From positions 1-29,018 of the forward strand of contig CAZJHX010000139.1 in assembly GCA_964545715.1 (NCBI GenBank): a stretch of DNA of 29,018 bases, written 5' to 3'. The position numbers and the translations under genes were made by a program. The notes beneath the pieces are model-generated. The model saw only the letters and a list, made by a program, of their open reading frames with translations, searched no databases and was not told the DNA's origin. Shown here in pieces: positions 1-7,525 of the stretch. Numbering within the stretch: the stretch's first letter is position 1; the number at the start of each line of letters is the position of its first letter. Source of the stretch: CAZJHX01 sp964545715. Lineage in GTDB: Bacteria > Myxococcota_A > UBA9042 > GCA-2863065.

Positions 1-164
1 GGCACATCTTCGGTCGCGTCCGCGGGGGCGGCTGTGTCGGTGGGGGCGGCGGCGTCCTGTGGGGTCGGGGTTTGTGACGCAGGTGTGGTTGAACAAGCGC
101 AAACCATCCAGGCGCACCAGGCGACACCGAGCACCAGGCTCGACCGACGGGTTGTAGGAGTCAT
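1..164 (-). CDS. Putative lipoprotein, N-terminal part only (runs off left edge)
   Basis: An open frame on the minus strand begins with ATG at 164-162 and reaches the window edge without a stop. It translates to MTPTTRRSSLVLG, then a hydrophobic stretch ending in MVCAC-ST, and then a Thr/Pro/Ala/Asp-rich linker (PTDTAAPADATEDV). This is the layout of a lipoprotein signal peptide: basic n-region with two Arg, hydrophobic core, and a VCAC lipobox with the lipidated Cys near residue 24, followed by a disordered spacer. The lipobox resembles the LCAC box of the divergent gene at 206. No strong ribosome binding site is visible upstream. The domain it carries lies outside the window, so its function cannot be given. 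The signal peptide and linker are seen directly; that it is a real gene is inferred from them. Confidence 0.6.
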   Translation of the reverse strand, partial: MTPTTRRSSLVLGVAWCAWMVCACSTTPASQTPTPQDAAAPTDTAAPADATEDV

Positions 165-193
165 AGCTACTGCAATAGCATGTGACGCACTCT

Positions 194-200
194 GGGAGGA
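194..200 (+). promoter_or_regulatory. Ribosome binding site deciding the start at 206
   Basis: GGGAGGA lies 5 nt before the ATG at 206. It selects this codon over the in-frame GTG at 182, which has no such site and would put eight polar residues before the signal peptide. Confidence 0.7.
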
Positions 201-205
201 ATGTG

Positions 206-1666
206 ATGCGGCATGTGATCGGGTGTTTTGCGGCCCTGGCGCTGTGTGCGTGCGGCGGCGGCGGTGGCGGTGGCGGCTCAGGCGGTGGCGGGGACGACGG
301 CGGCGGCGCGACCGAGGACGTGGCCTTCCAGGGCGAGATCAGCGCCTTTCCCGGATACGGCTATGACAGCGGTTGGCTGCCGGATGCGTCGCCGATTCAG
401 GTCAAGCTGCTGTTCCAGACCGAGGGCGCGCTGAAGGCGGTGGCGGACGCCACGGTGGGAGGCAGCGGGGCCGCGCCGATCATGAGCGGCAAGGCCGGCT
501 CGGGCACGTACGAGATCTCGGTCAAGCTCATCTTTCAGGTGCTGATCAAAGTAGACTTCGCCGCGGTGTCCTACGAAGGGCCGGTGGATGAAAACGCGGA
601 CATCAGCTTCGCGATCGCGGGCGAGACCACGTTCGATCCGTTCCTGATCGACGGTGCGGCCATGGCCACCGCGGACATCCCCGAGACCGAGATGGCGCGC
701 ATCCCGCTGGCCGGCTCCATTCCGGCGGTCACGGGCGACGTGGTGATCGTGATCTCGGGCAAGGTGAACTCCGAGTTCAAAGGGGTCTGCGCCGCCGTCA
801 ACGAGACGTCGGCCACGTATCACGGCGTGACCGAGACCAGCGCCGCCCTGATCCTGAAGCCCAGCGTGGAGATCGAGATCCCGTTTGTGTTGGAGGAGAA
901 GCTGGAGGCCTTTGATGTGCCGGTCGACATCCCCGCCGTTCAGGCGGCGCTGGACCTTGGGACGCTGGAGGTCACACCGGGCGGCGGTCCGGTCGACGCG
1001 GGTGGGTCCCTGGCTCAGGTCGGCACCTGCGAGCCGGCCACGGAGGACACGGGCGCCGACACGACGGATACGGGCACTGACACGACGGATACGGGCACTG
1101 ACACGACGGACACGGGCGCCGACACGAGCGATACAGGCCCCGATACGGGCGACACGGGCGCTGATACCGGCGACACGGGCGGTGATACCGGCGACACGGG
1201 CGGTGATACCGGCGACACGGGCGCTGATACGGGCGACACCGGCGATACCGGCGTCGATGAGGTGGACCCGGCGTCACAGTGGGATGTGATCGTGGTCGAC
1301 GCCGAGGTGTTGGGGGCCGAGCCGGACGGCGGCTGGGACCTGGACGGCAGCCTGCCGGACCTCTATGTGCGGTTTGGGGCGGTTTACACGGAGGCGGACG
1401 GCTACACCGTCAACGGCGAGACCACGACCAAGGACGACACGCTGTCAGCGGACTACGACGAGGCGGTCATCATCGGCGTGACCGCGGCGGAGCTGCTGGA
1501 CGGGGGGCTGTCGGCTTACCTGTTCGACGAAGACTTGATCGGCGAGGACGAGCTCGGCTCCTGCAGCTTCACCGTCTTTGAGTCTGACTTCGGCGGCGAG
1601 CCGGCCTCCAGCTGCGGCAGCTTCGGCACGTTCGAGGCGCGGTTTATGCTGGTGCCCTCGATGTAG
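206..1666 (+). CDS. Lipoprotein with poly-Gly spacer, DTGDTG repeat linker and C2-like C-terminal domain
   Basis: The start at 206 is fixed by the GGGAGGA at 194-200 and gives 486 residues. The protein opens with a short lipoprotein signal peptide (MRHVIGCFAALALCAC) with an LCAC lipobox. A run of eight Gly and a Gly/Asp stretch follow the Cys. Residues about 35-275 form a beta-rich region of alternating hydrophobic segments that I do not recognise. Residues about 280-348 are a 7-residue-period Asp/Thr/Gly linker. The last ~135 residues resemble a C2 domain: DLYVRFG near the start of the domain, and YLFDEDLIGEDELG near its end, similar to the D-x-D calcium loop of C2 domains. It is probably anchored in the envelope with the C2-like domain displayed outward. 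Its 3' end overlaps the opposing gene by 151 bp. The lipoprotein call is strong, the C2 assignment moderate, the function unknown. Confidence 0.85.
   Translation: MRHVIGCFAALALCACGGGGGGGGSGGGGDDGGGATEDVAFQGEISAFPGYGYDSGWLPDASPIQVKLLFQTEGALKAVADATVGGSGAAPIMSGKAGSGTYEISVKLIFQVLIKVDFAAVSYEGPVDENADISFAIAGETTFDPFLIDGAAMATADIPETEMARIPLAGSIPAVTGDVVIVISGKVNSEFKGVCAAVNETSATYHGVTETSAALILKPSVEIEIPFVLEEKLEAFDVPVDIPAVQAALDLGTLEVTPGGGPVDAGGSLAQVGTCEPATEDTGADTTDTGTDTTDTGTDTTDTGADTSDTGPDTGDTGADTGDTGGDTGDTGGDTGDTGADTGDTGDTGVDEVDPASQWDVIVVDAEVLGAEPDGGWDLDGSLPDLYVRFGAVYTEADGYTVNGETTTKDDTLSADYDEAVIIGVTAAELLDGGLSAYLFDEDLIGEDELGSCSFTVFESDFGGEPASSCGSFGTFEARFMLVPSM
1046..1251 (+). repeat. Tandem 21-bp-period coding repeat (Asp-Thr-Gly linker)
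   Basis: About ten imperfect copies of a 21-bp unit encode variants of the heptad GADTGDT. Codon usage drifts along the array: the first copies use ACGACGGATACG, later ones use ACCGGCGACACG. This suggests duplication in at least two bursts. The segment encodes the linker between the two folded regions of the lipoprotein at 206-1666. Confidence 0.85.
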
Positions 1667-2517
1667 CCGGTCTGCAGTGCGGCGCGCTCTTGCTCAGTGG
1701 GCGTCCAGGGCTCGTGCTCGGCGCTGCCTTTCGGAATCACATCCGACACGCGCTGCGCGGCCTCCACGATGACGTCCCCGTCCGAGGTCCGTACAAACGT
1801 GGTCGCGTACAGCCCGTCCTCGGCGGGGCGGCCCTTATTGGACAGATTCAAGAACTGATACGAGAAGTCGTGGATCCAGAGCACCCGAAAGGCGCTTGCG
1901 CGGCTGTCCGACGCCTCGATACCTACGACCCAGGCGGCCCAGGGGCCGTCCGCCTCCACAATCGGCTGCAGCGGTGACCACGTGCCGCTGGAGCGTGTTG
2001 CGCACTCGACCGTGACCCGGTCGATGCGCCGCTCATGTGGCGCGCCCGAGTCAGTCGCCGGGTACGTGCGGCTGTGTTGGATGTTGGAGGCGCACACCAT
2101 CAGGTCGCCGCCGGGGGTCACGCCGCCGACCGCCAGCAGGTAACCGCCGGGCGTCCCTTTTGACAGGCTCGCCGACACGCCCGCCGCGTCTCGAAACGCC
2201 AGCTCAAAGAGGCAGTCCTCTTCGGTGGGCGCGATCGAGATGACGGCGCCCGGCAGCCCTTGGACGTCCGCGATGTCCGTCACGGTCGAGACGGCGTTGG
2301 GTACGCATTGGAACTCCCGGATCAGCTCGATGGGCGGCGCCGGATCGGGCAGGATCTCATCAAACGAGGGCCGCGCCTGCCGCTCGGCGTTCTGGGCTTC
2401 TGCCGCCGGCGCCCCGGACTCGGCCGCGCCCCGCTCCTGAAGGTCAGGCGCGCAGGCCGGCAGGCCCAGGGCGACCAGGGCCAGTGAGACTGTGAGTCGA
2501 AGATTGGTCGTGTTCAT
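1516..2517 (-). CDS. Putative lipoprotein, second gene of a cysteine-rich-protein operon
   Basis: The ATG at 2517-2515 overlaps the TAA of the upstream gene (TAATG), so the two are translationally coupled and this start is favoured over the much longer open frame extending upstream. The product has 333 residues and starts MNTTNLRLTVSLALVALGLPAC, a lipoprotein signal with an LPAC lipobox. An Ala/Glu-rich stretch follows (AAESGAPAAEAQ). Residues about 60-280 form one domain with few cysteines, including the segments WSPLQPIVEADGPWAAWVVG and VLWIHDFSYQFLNLS; I do not recognise the family. The final ~50 residues are Ser/Lys/Pro-rich (SSSSPIKSSSNR) and are encoded antisense to the 3' end of the gene at 206-1666. 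That tail may be genuine or may reflect a lost stop or a frameshift near 1665. Its job is probably tied to the upstream cysteine-rich protein. Confidence 0.75.
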   Translation of the reverse strand: MNTTNLRLTVSLALVALGLPACAPDLQERGAAESGAPAAEAQNAERQARPSFDEILPDPAPPIELIREFQCVPNAVSTVTDIADVQGLPGAVISIAPTEEDCLFELAFRDAAGVSASLSKGTPGGYLLAVGGVTPGGDLMVCASNIQHSRTYPATDSGAPHERRIDRVTVECATRSSGTWSPLQPIVEADGPWAAWVVGIEASDSRASAFRVLWIHDFSYQFLNLSNKGRPAEDGLYATTFVRTSDGDVIVEAAQRVSDVIPKGSAEHEPWTPTEQERAALQTGYIEGTSINRASNVPKLPQLEAGSPPKSDSKTVKLQEPSSSSPIKSSSNR

Positions 2518-4307
2518 TAGCAGCCTCCCCGGCTGACGGTGCAGGACGCATTGACAGTGGGCTTTGCGCAGCCGCTGCCGCCGCACGAGTTGGCGTTGCA
2601 GGTCGCTGAGGCGCCGGCCTGGCACTGAACGGCTACCTGAAACCACCACAGTCCGATGTCCCAGCACGGCAGGGTGATGCCCGCGTCGCCGGTGATGCTG
2701 GCGTTGATGCAGCCTTTCTCGCCGCACTCGCCCCACTGCTTGCTGCCGCCGCCCGTCAGCTTGACACCCAACTTGCCGCACTCCATGCACCCGAACTTGG
2801 CGCTGAACTTGGACACCCGCAGCTTGGCGCCACAGCCCCCCGTGCCCGTCACGCCCACGCCCACGGTGCCCGAGACCTCGTTGCACTCCTCGCACGGGTC
2901 GCAGCCGTTGTCCGTGACCCCCGTGTAGCCGGCCTCCACGTCGACCTCGCCGCCCACGCCGACCCCGCAGTTGATGGCTATGGAGATGGTCGGCAGGATA
3001 CTGCCGCCGCCGGCCTGCCACCGGTTCTTGAACCCATAAAAGCGCTCGATGCCGACGCCTGCGAAGCCGTTGAAGGTCTCGGTGTCGCAGGACTTGTCCG
3101 AGCAGCTCAGCTCGCAGGTCTCGTCATCGCACTCGGTACAGAACTGGCGCGTCGCGTTGTACCCTCCGCCCCCCTTCGCGGTCACGGTGGCGCCTTTGCA
3201 TAGCTGGATTTTGGCCTCCACGGCTGCGTCGCCGCCCGTCTCACTGACGCACTCGGGGCACTTGGCGCCCTTCAACGTCAGGTGTCCCTTCACCGTCACG
3301 TCCACCCCGGCGCTGCCGCCGACCAGAGGACACTTCAGGCTGATCGGAAACTCCTCCTCGAAGCTGATGTCGACGTCCGGCAGCGTCACCTGGGGCGCAC
3401 ACGTCTCGCACATCCCCGCCTCCATCGTGTTCGTGCACTCACCGGCCGAGCTCTCACACGTGTCGACGGTGCACTGGCTGCCGTCCGAGCAGTCCATGGG
3501 CGTCCCGTCCACACACACGCCGCCGAGGCAGCTGTCCCCGAGCGTGCACATATTGGGGTTGCTGCAGCTGGTCCCATCCGGCACGGGGATGTCGACGCAC
3601 CCCCCGAGCCCGGGCTTGCACGCGGTCGTAAGGCACGCCTCGCCGTTGCCGTCTGTACATATGCCATCGCTGGCCTTGTGCACGCAGTTGCCGTCCGAGT
3701 CGCAGCTGTCCGTGGTGCAGTCGATCCCGTCGTCGCACATCACAGGAACTCCCGGCCCGCACCCTGCGGTGGCGTCACAAAGCTCCACGCCGTTGCAGGG
3801 CTCGCCGTCGTCGCACTCCAGCGGCGTCCCGTGCACGCACCCACCCGCGGGGTCGCAGCTCTCGTAACCGTTGCAGAGGTCGCCGTCCAGGCACTCCAGA
3901 GGCGCCCCCGGCACGCACCCGGCGGTCGGTTCACATTGCTCGGCGCCGTTGCACATGTCGCCGTCGTCGCAGCTCAACGGCGATCCGGCAGCACAGCCGG
4001 CGGCCGGGTCGCAGGCCTCGTAGCCGTTGCAGAGGTCGCCGTCGTCGCACTCCAACGGCGCACCGGGCATGCAGCCGGTGGTCGGGTCGCAGGTCTCGAC
4101 GCCGTTGCAGGCGTCGCCGTCGTCGCACCCCAGCGTGGCGCACATATCACAGGAGCCGCAGCACTCTTCCATGCACGTGGTCGGGTCGTCGCAGGTGACA
4201 CCGTCGCAGGGTCCGCCGGCGTCGGGTTCGAAGGCCTGCGCTGCTTCTGGTGCGGCACAGGCCAAAAGGCACACCAGTGCACCCGCTCTACAGAACGTCC
4301 AGTTCAT
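2517..4307 (-). CDS. Exported cysteine-rich repeat protein
   Basis: A 596-residue protein. The N-terminus (MNWTFCRAGALVCLLACAAPEAAQA) is a signal peptide, cleaved either after AQA or as a lipoprotein at LLAC. A ribosome binding site GGGGAG lies about 10 nt upstream. Residues 61-190 are five 26-residue repeats of the pattern CDDGDxCNGxExCDPxxGC, followed by more divergent CDDG/CSDG repeats up to about residue 305. The remaining ~290 residues are Gly/Val-rich beta segments with paired cysteines (CxxC, CGEKGC), ending in a terminal Cys. Such Cys-spaced repeats are common in surface proteins of Myxococcota and are presumably stabilised by disulfides, possibly binding calcium through Asp-rich loops. 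It is the first gene of a two-gene operon with the lipoprotein ending at 1516. Export and the repeats are seen directly; function is unknown. Confidence 0.85.
   Translation of the reverse strand: MNWTFCRAGALVCLLACAAPEAAQAFEPDAGGPCDGVTCDDPTTCMEECCGSCDMCATLGCDDGDACNGVETCDPTTGCMPGAPLECDDGDLCNGYEACDPAAGCAAGSPLSCDDGDMCNGAEQCEPTAGCVPGAPLECLDGDLCNGYESCDPAGGCVHGTPLECDDGEPCNGVELCDATAGCGPGVPVMCDDGIDCTTDSCDSDGNCVHKASDGICTDGNGEACLTTACKPGLGGCVDIPVPDGTSCSNPNMCTLGDSCLGGVCVDGTPMDCSDGSQCTVDTCESSAGECTNTMEAGMCETCAPQVTLPDVDISFEEEFPISLKCPLVGGSAGVDVTVKGHLTLKGAKCPECVSETGGDAAVEAKIQLCKGATVTAKGGGGYNATRQFCTECDDETCELSCSDKSCDTETFNGFAGVGIERFYGFKNRWQAGGGSILPTISIAINCGVGVGGEVDVEAGYTGVTDNGCDPCEECNEVSGTVGVGVTGTGGCGAKLRVSKFSAKFGCMECGKLGVKLTGGGSKQWGECGEKGCINASITGDAGITLPCWDIGLWWFQVAVQCQAGASATCNANSCGGSGCAKPTVNASCTVSRGGC
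3738..4127 (-). repeat. Five tandem 78-bp coding repeats
   Basis: Five in-register 26-residue units (residues 61, 87, 113, 139 and 165 onward) share CDDGD-x-CNG-x-E-x-CDP-xx-GC and differ at few positions. The copies are also similar at the nucleotide level, which points to recent tandem duplication and to possible copy-number change by recombination. Further, more diverged units follow downstream in the same gene. Confidence 0.85.
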
Positions 4308-4424
4308 ATGGTCTTTACTCCCCTTGCAGTTTTGGGCGGGCGTGCTCTGCGGATACGGCGTTTGTCGCCGCTGAGCTGCGCCTCGCGTCGAACGCTTTGT
4401 TGTCGCCCGGCGTCAGAATCGCCC

Positions 4425-4464
4425 AAAAAAAGGTTGGAGTGCAGCCCTCAGGGCGGGGCGCTGC
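4425..4464 (-). terminator. Possible weak terminator after the metallo-hydrolase gene
   Basis: Reading the minus strand just past the stop at 4473, there is a GCCC-TGA-GGGC stem, with an outer GCAG/CTGC pairing, followed 9-12 nt later by seven T (positions 4431-4425). The gap between stem and T-run is longer than usual, so this is tentative. The rest of 4308-4472 holds only the leader and ribosome binding site of the cysteine-rich gene. Confidence 0.3.
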
Positions 4465-4472
4465 GGGGTGGC

Positions 4473-5510
4473 TCAGGCGCGGTCGAAGCGGTGCGTGACC
4501 CGGACCTCGCGCTCGGACAGGCCGAGGCTGGCGCCGTGCTGCAGGACGTGGAAGCGATCGGCGCGCAGGCCCTGCTCGGCCACCAGACGCCGCAGCTCTC
4601 GTGGTCCCTCGTCCAGGGGCTCTGCGCTGAGATCGAACGTGCCCCAGTGCATCGCCATGAAGTGTTTCGCGCCCAGGGCCTGCCAGGCGCGGAGGCTGTC
4701 GTCGGGAGCCATGTGCTGGGCGTACATAAACCAGCGCGGCTCGTAGGCGCCCAGGGGCAGGACTGCAAGGTCGATTGGGCCCGCGACGCGGCCGATGGTG
4801 CCGAAGCCGTCGAAGTGGCCCGTGTCGCCGCTGTGATAGATCGTGTGGTCGCCGCGGACGACCCAGCCGCCCCACAGCGCCCGGTCGTGGTCGGTCAGGG
4901 AGCGCCGGTGCCAGTGCTGCGCGGGCACGAAGCAGAGGTCAGCGCCGCCCAGCGTGACGTGCTGCCACCAGTCGACCTCGACGATGCGCCGACACGACCG
5001 CGGCATCTTCTTGCGCATGCCCAGCGGCACCAGAAAGACCACATCGTGGCCAAAGCGGCGGGCCAGGGCGCGCACGGATTGGTGACACAAATGGTCGTGG
5101 TGCCCGTGCGTAATGAGGACGGCGTCCGGCTTGGGCACGGTCCTGGCGGTCACCGGAGAGCGTGTCGCGCGGGGCAACAGGCCGCCGGCGCGTCCGAAGA
5201 TAGGGTCGATAAGCACCCGCACGCCACCTGTCTCGATCAGCACGCTGGCGTGCCCGATCCACATCACACGCGTCGGCCCGTCCATCGTCTCAAAGTGGCC
5301 GACCGCGTCCGTAACCACCGGCAGCGCGGGCATGGCTTTCTTGGCCCGACGATATGGATTCAGCCGGGTGCGCCAGCGAATGACCTCGCGGACGCCGGGC
5401 CATCGCGGCGGGTCCCAGGGGTGTGTGAAGCGTGCGCCTTTGCGGTTGGCTTCAAAGTAAACCTGCTCGCCCGCATCGAGCTGCGGGCGACTGAGTGGAC
5501 GTGGCTCCAT
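4473..5510 (-). CDS. Metallo-beta-lactamase-fold hydrolase, NAPE-PLD/UlaG-like
   Basis: A 345-residue cytoplasmic protein with no signal peptide. It carries the metal-binding set of the metallo-beta-lactamase fold in order: MWIGHASVLIE, then DPIFG, then THGHHDHL (HxHxDH, around residue 133), GDTGHFDG (around 224), and MHWGTFDL (around 284) with the final His. GHAS, the DPIF segment, the QHxxP-type stretch (AQHWHRRS) and the late MHWGT are typical of the branch that includes N-acylphosphatidylethanolamine phospholipase D and UlaG-like lactonases. A phosphodiester or lipid substrate is plausible but not shown. The ATG at 5510 is preferred; an in-frame TTG at 5519 would add three residues, and neither has a strong ribosome binding site. 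It lies 70 bp downstream of the glutaminase gene on the same strand and may be cotranscribed. Confidence 0.88.
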   Translation of the reverse strand: MEPRPLSRPQLDAGEQVYFEANRKGARFTHPWDPPRWPGVREVIRWRTRLNPYRRAKKAMPALPVVTDAVGHFETMDGPTRVMWIGHASVLIETGGVRVLIDPIFGRAGGLLPRATRSPVTARTVPKPDAVLITHGHHDHLCHQSVRALARRFGHDVVFLVPLGMRKKMPRSCRRIVEVDWWQHVTLGGADLCFVPAQHWHRRSLTDHDRALWGGWVVRGDHTIYHSGDTGHFDGFGTIGRVAGPIDLAVLPLGAYEPRWFMYAQHMAPDDSLRAWQALGAKHFMAMHWGTFDLSAEPLDEGPRELRRLVAEQGLRADRFHVLQHGASLGLSEREVRVTHRFDRA

Positions 5511-5580
5511 GCCGTCCAAGATAGGGCAAACCGCCCCGAACGCCAGCCCTAATTTGCTCAGCCGGGTCGCGGATCCAGCG

Positions 5581-7419
5581 TCAGCCGCTTAGCGCCTGGA
5601 TCTCGCCGTTGGCTTTTCGCAGTCGCGCCGTCAGGTTGCGGGCCAGGTTGGCCAGCAGGGTCGCGTGCAGGGTTGGCGCGTCGGCCGACAGGCGCTCGAA
5701 CGTCTCCACGCTGAGGACGCCGCAGGTGACGTCGGAGTAGGCGCGGACCGTGGCCGAGCGGGTCGAGTGCTCAATCAGGGCGACCTCGCCAAACGCCGTG
5801 CCGGCCGCGATGGAGGACAGCCTCTTGGTCTTGCCGTTCTGCAAGTCCAGCGTGATATCGCACTGACCGGACTTGAGAAAGTACATGACGTCGGCCGCGT
5901 CGCCCTGCCGGATGATGACCTCGCCGGCGGCAAACGTCTCTTCGGTCACCAAGCGGCTCAAAACGGCCATCTCGTCGGCGGCCAGGCCTGCGCAGAGCTC
6001 CTGGTCGGGCAGCAATACCGCGTTTGAGGCGGTGCGGCCCGGGAGCATGGCGTCCAGAAGCGGCTCCTCAGCGGCCTCCAGAGCAAAGTCGACATCGTCA
6101 AACAGCCGGACCTGGACGCCGTCATCTACGTCCGCCCTCAGCTGCGCTGCGACGCCGGGAAGCTGGCCCATGCCCGACAGCAGAATCGCCAGCCCGGTCT
6201 CCGCCGCCGAGTTGAGCAGGCGCACGAACAGGGACCTGCCGCCATCGTCGATCGAGACGACGCGGCGACAGTCCACGATGGCCGAGTCCGCCCCCGGCAC
6301 CTCGTCGACGAGCGAGGCCAGAACCTGCTCTGCGGCCGCAAAGTCGAGCGCGCCCTGAAGTTCGAAGACCTTGATGCGCCCGCCGTGGTCTGCCAGCGCC
6401 GCGCGCTCGGTGGCCGGTCGCTTGCGCTTGCTGCTGACCGCCGACGCGCTGTAGACCGTGCGAACGGACGGGGGCGGGTTGGCCGCCTGGAAGAGGTGTA
6501 GTCCGTACCGGGCTGACAGATCCTTGCAGACCTCGATCCCCCGGACGCTGTTGCCGTGCTCGTCCAGCGGCGGAGAGAAGACCCCCACGCCAAAGCGGCC
6601 GGGCAGAACCGCGAGGATCCCACCCCCGACGCCGCTCTTGGCCGGCAGGCCCACGTGAAAGAGCCACTCTCCCGCGTAGTCGTACATGCCGCAGGTGCCC
6701 ATGACGCTGAGGACCCGCACGACGTGCTCGGCCGCGATGGCACGCACGCCCGTGACCGGGTTGACTCCGCCGTTGGCCAGGGTGGCGCCCATCAGGGCCA
6801 GGTCCTTGCAGTTGACCGACAGCGAGCACTGTTGAAAGTAGGCCTCCAGCGTCGGGCCCGGGTCCCCGTCGATGTGCTCAAAGTTGCGCAGCATCCAGCC
6901 GATGGCCCGATTGCGATGACCCGTCTCGCTCTCCGACTCGTAGACGGTCGTGGCGACGTCCAGCTCACGCCCGGCGTACTTGCCAAAGACGTCACGAATG
7001 CGAGCGACCTTCTCGGCGGTGGTCGCGCCGCGAACCAACCCGGTCGACGCGATGGCCCCGGCGTTGATCATGGGGTTAAACGGCCGCCCATCCTGCGGCT
7101 TGAGGCTGATCGAGTTGAACAGATCGCCTGTGGGCTCCACCGAGATATGGCTGAGCACGCCTCCCAGGCCGTTGTCCTCCAGGCCAATCCCGTACGTAAA
7201 CGCCTTTGAGATCGACTGAATCGTAAACTCCTGCTCCGTGTCGCCGACCTCATAGACCTGGCCATCGCGGGACGCCAGGCAGATTCCGAACCAATCGGGA
7301 CTCGCGTGCCCCAGCTCCGGAATGTAGTCCGCGACCTCGCCATCCTTCAGTTGGCGGTACTTGGCGTGCAGAGACTCGATTACCCCCTGCACGGGAGACG
7401 GAAGCGCATGTGTTGTCAT
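5581..7419 (-). CDS. glsA: Glutaminase A fused to STAS and cyclic-nucleotide-binding domains
   Basis: A 612-residue protein. Residues 1 to ~310 are a serine-dependent glutaminase, converting glutamine to glutamate and ammonia: IQSISKAF contains the catalytic S69-x-x-K72 pair, followed by PFNPMINAGAI and by GMYDYAGEW and GVGGGILAVLPGR, all typical of the family. Residues ~343-430 form a STAS-like domain (IKVFELQGALDF, then SAIVDCRRVVSIDDGG). Residues ~478-600 form a cyclic-nucleotide-binding domain with a phosphate-binding cassette-like FGEVALIEHSTRSATV. Typical stand-alone GlsA is about 310 residues, so the second half is regulatory. This GlsA-STAS-cNMP arrangement is known in other bacteria. 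The enzyme could therefore be switched by a cyclic nucleotide or by a partner binding the STAS domain; that is inference. Its start ATG follows a GGGGAACCCC palindrome. Confidence 0.93.
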   Translation of the reverse strand: MTTHALPSPVQGVIESLHAKYRQLKDGEVADYIPELGHASPDWFGICLASRDGQVYEVGDTEQEFTIQSISKAFTYGIGLEDNGLGGVLSHISVEPTGDLFNSISLKPQDGRPFNPMINAGAIASTGLVRGATTAEKVARIRDVFGKYAGRELDVATTVYESESETGHRNRAIGWMLRNFEHIDGDPGPTLEAYFQQCSLSVNCKDLALMGATLANGGVNPVTGVRAIAAEHVVRVLSVMGTCGMYDYAGEWLFHVGLPAKSGVGGGILAVLPGRFGVGVFSPPLDEHGNSVRGIEVCKDLSARYGLHLFQAANPPPSVRTVYSASAVSSKRKRPATERAALADHGGRIKVFELQGALDFAAAEQVLASLVDEVPGADSAIVDCRRVVSIDDGGRSLFVRLLNSAAETGLAILLSGMGQLPGVAAQLRADVDDGVQVRLFDDVDFALEAAEEPLLDAMLPGRTASNAVLLPDQELCAGLAADEMAVLSRLVTEETFAAGEVIIRQGDAADVMYFLKSGQCDITLDLQNGKTKRLSSIAAGTAFGEVALIEHSTRSATVRAYSDVTCGVLSVETFERLSADAPTLHATLLANLARNLTARLRKANGEIQALSG

Positions 7420-7525
7420 TGGGGTTCCCCGCAGTTGCCCCGCGACTGTTTCGCAGATCGCGGCCGGGGTCCAGCCGACCCTCGCACATCATCACAGGGC
7501 AAAACAGAGGTAGGTTGCCGCGTAC

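Noticed and set aside
2518..3021. Upstream extension of the lipoprotein frame ending at 1516
   Set aside because: The extension lies inside the cysteine-rich gene and is Arg/Gly-rich; the ATG at 2517 gives a clean lipoprotein signal and couples to the upstream stop.
3738..4127. Regular 78-bp repeats as a possible CRISPR array
   Set aside because: There are no unique spacers; the period is an exact multiple of three and the units encode the cysteine repeats in frame.
3282..5552. 756-residue plus-strand open frame spanning two minus-strand genes
   Set aside because: Covers the complements of two well-supported genes and the gap between them, with no domain of its own.
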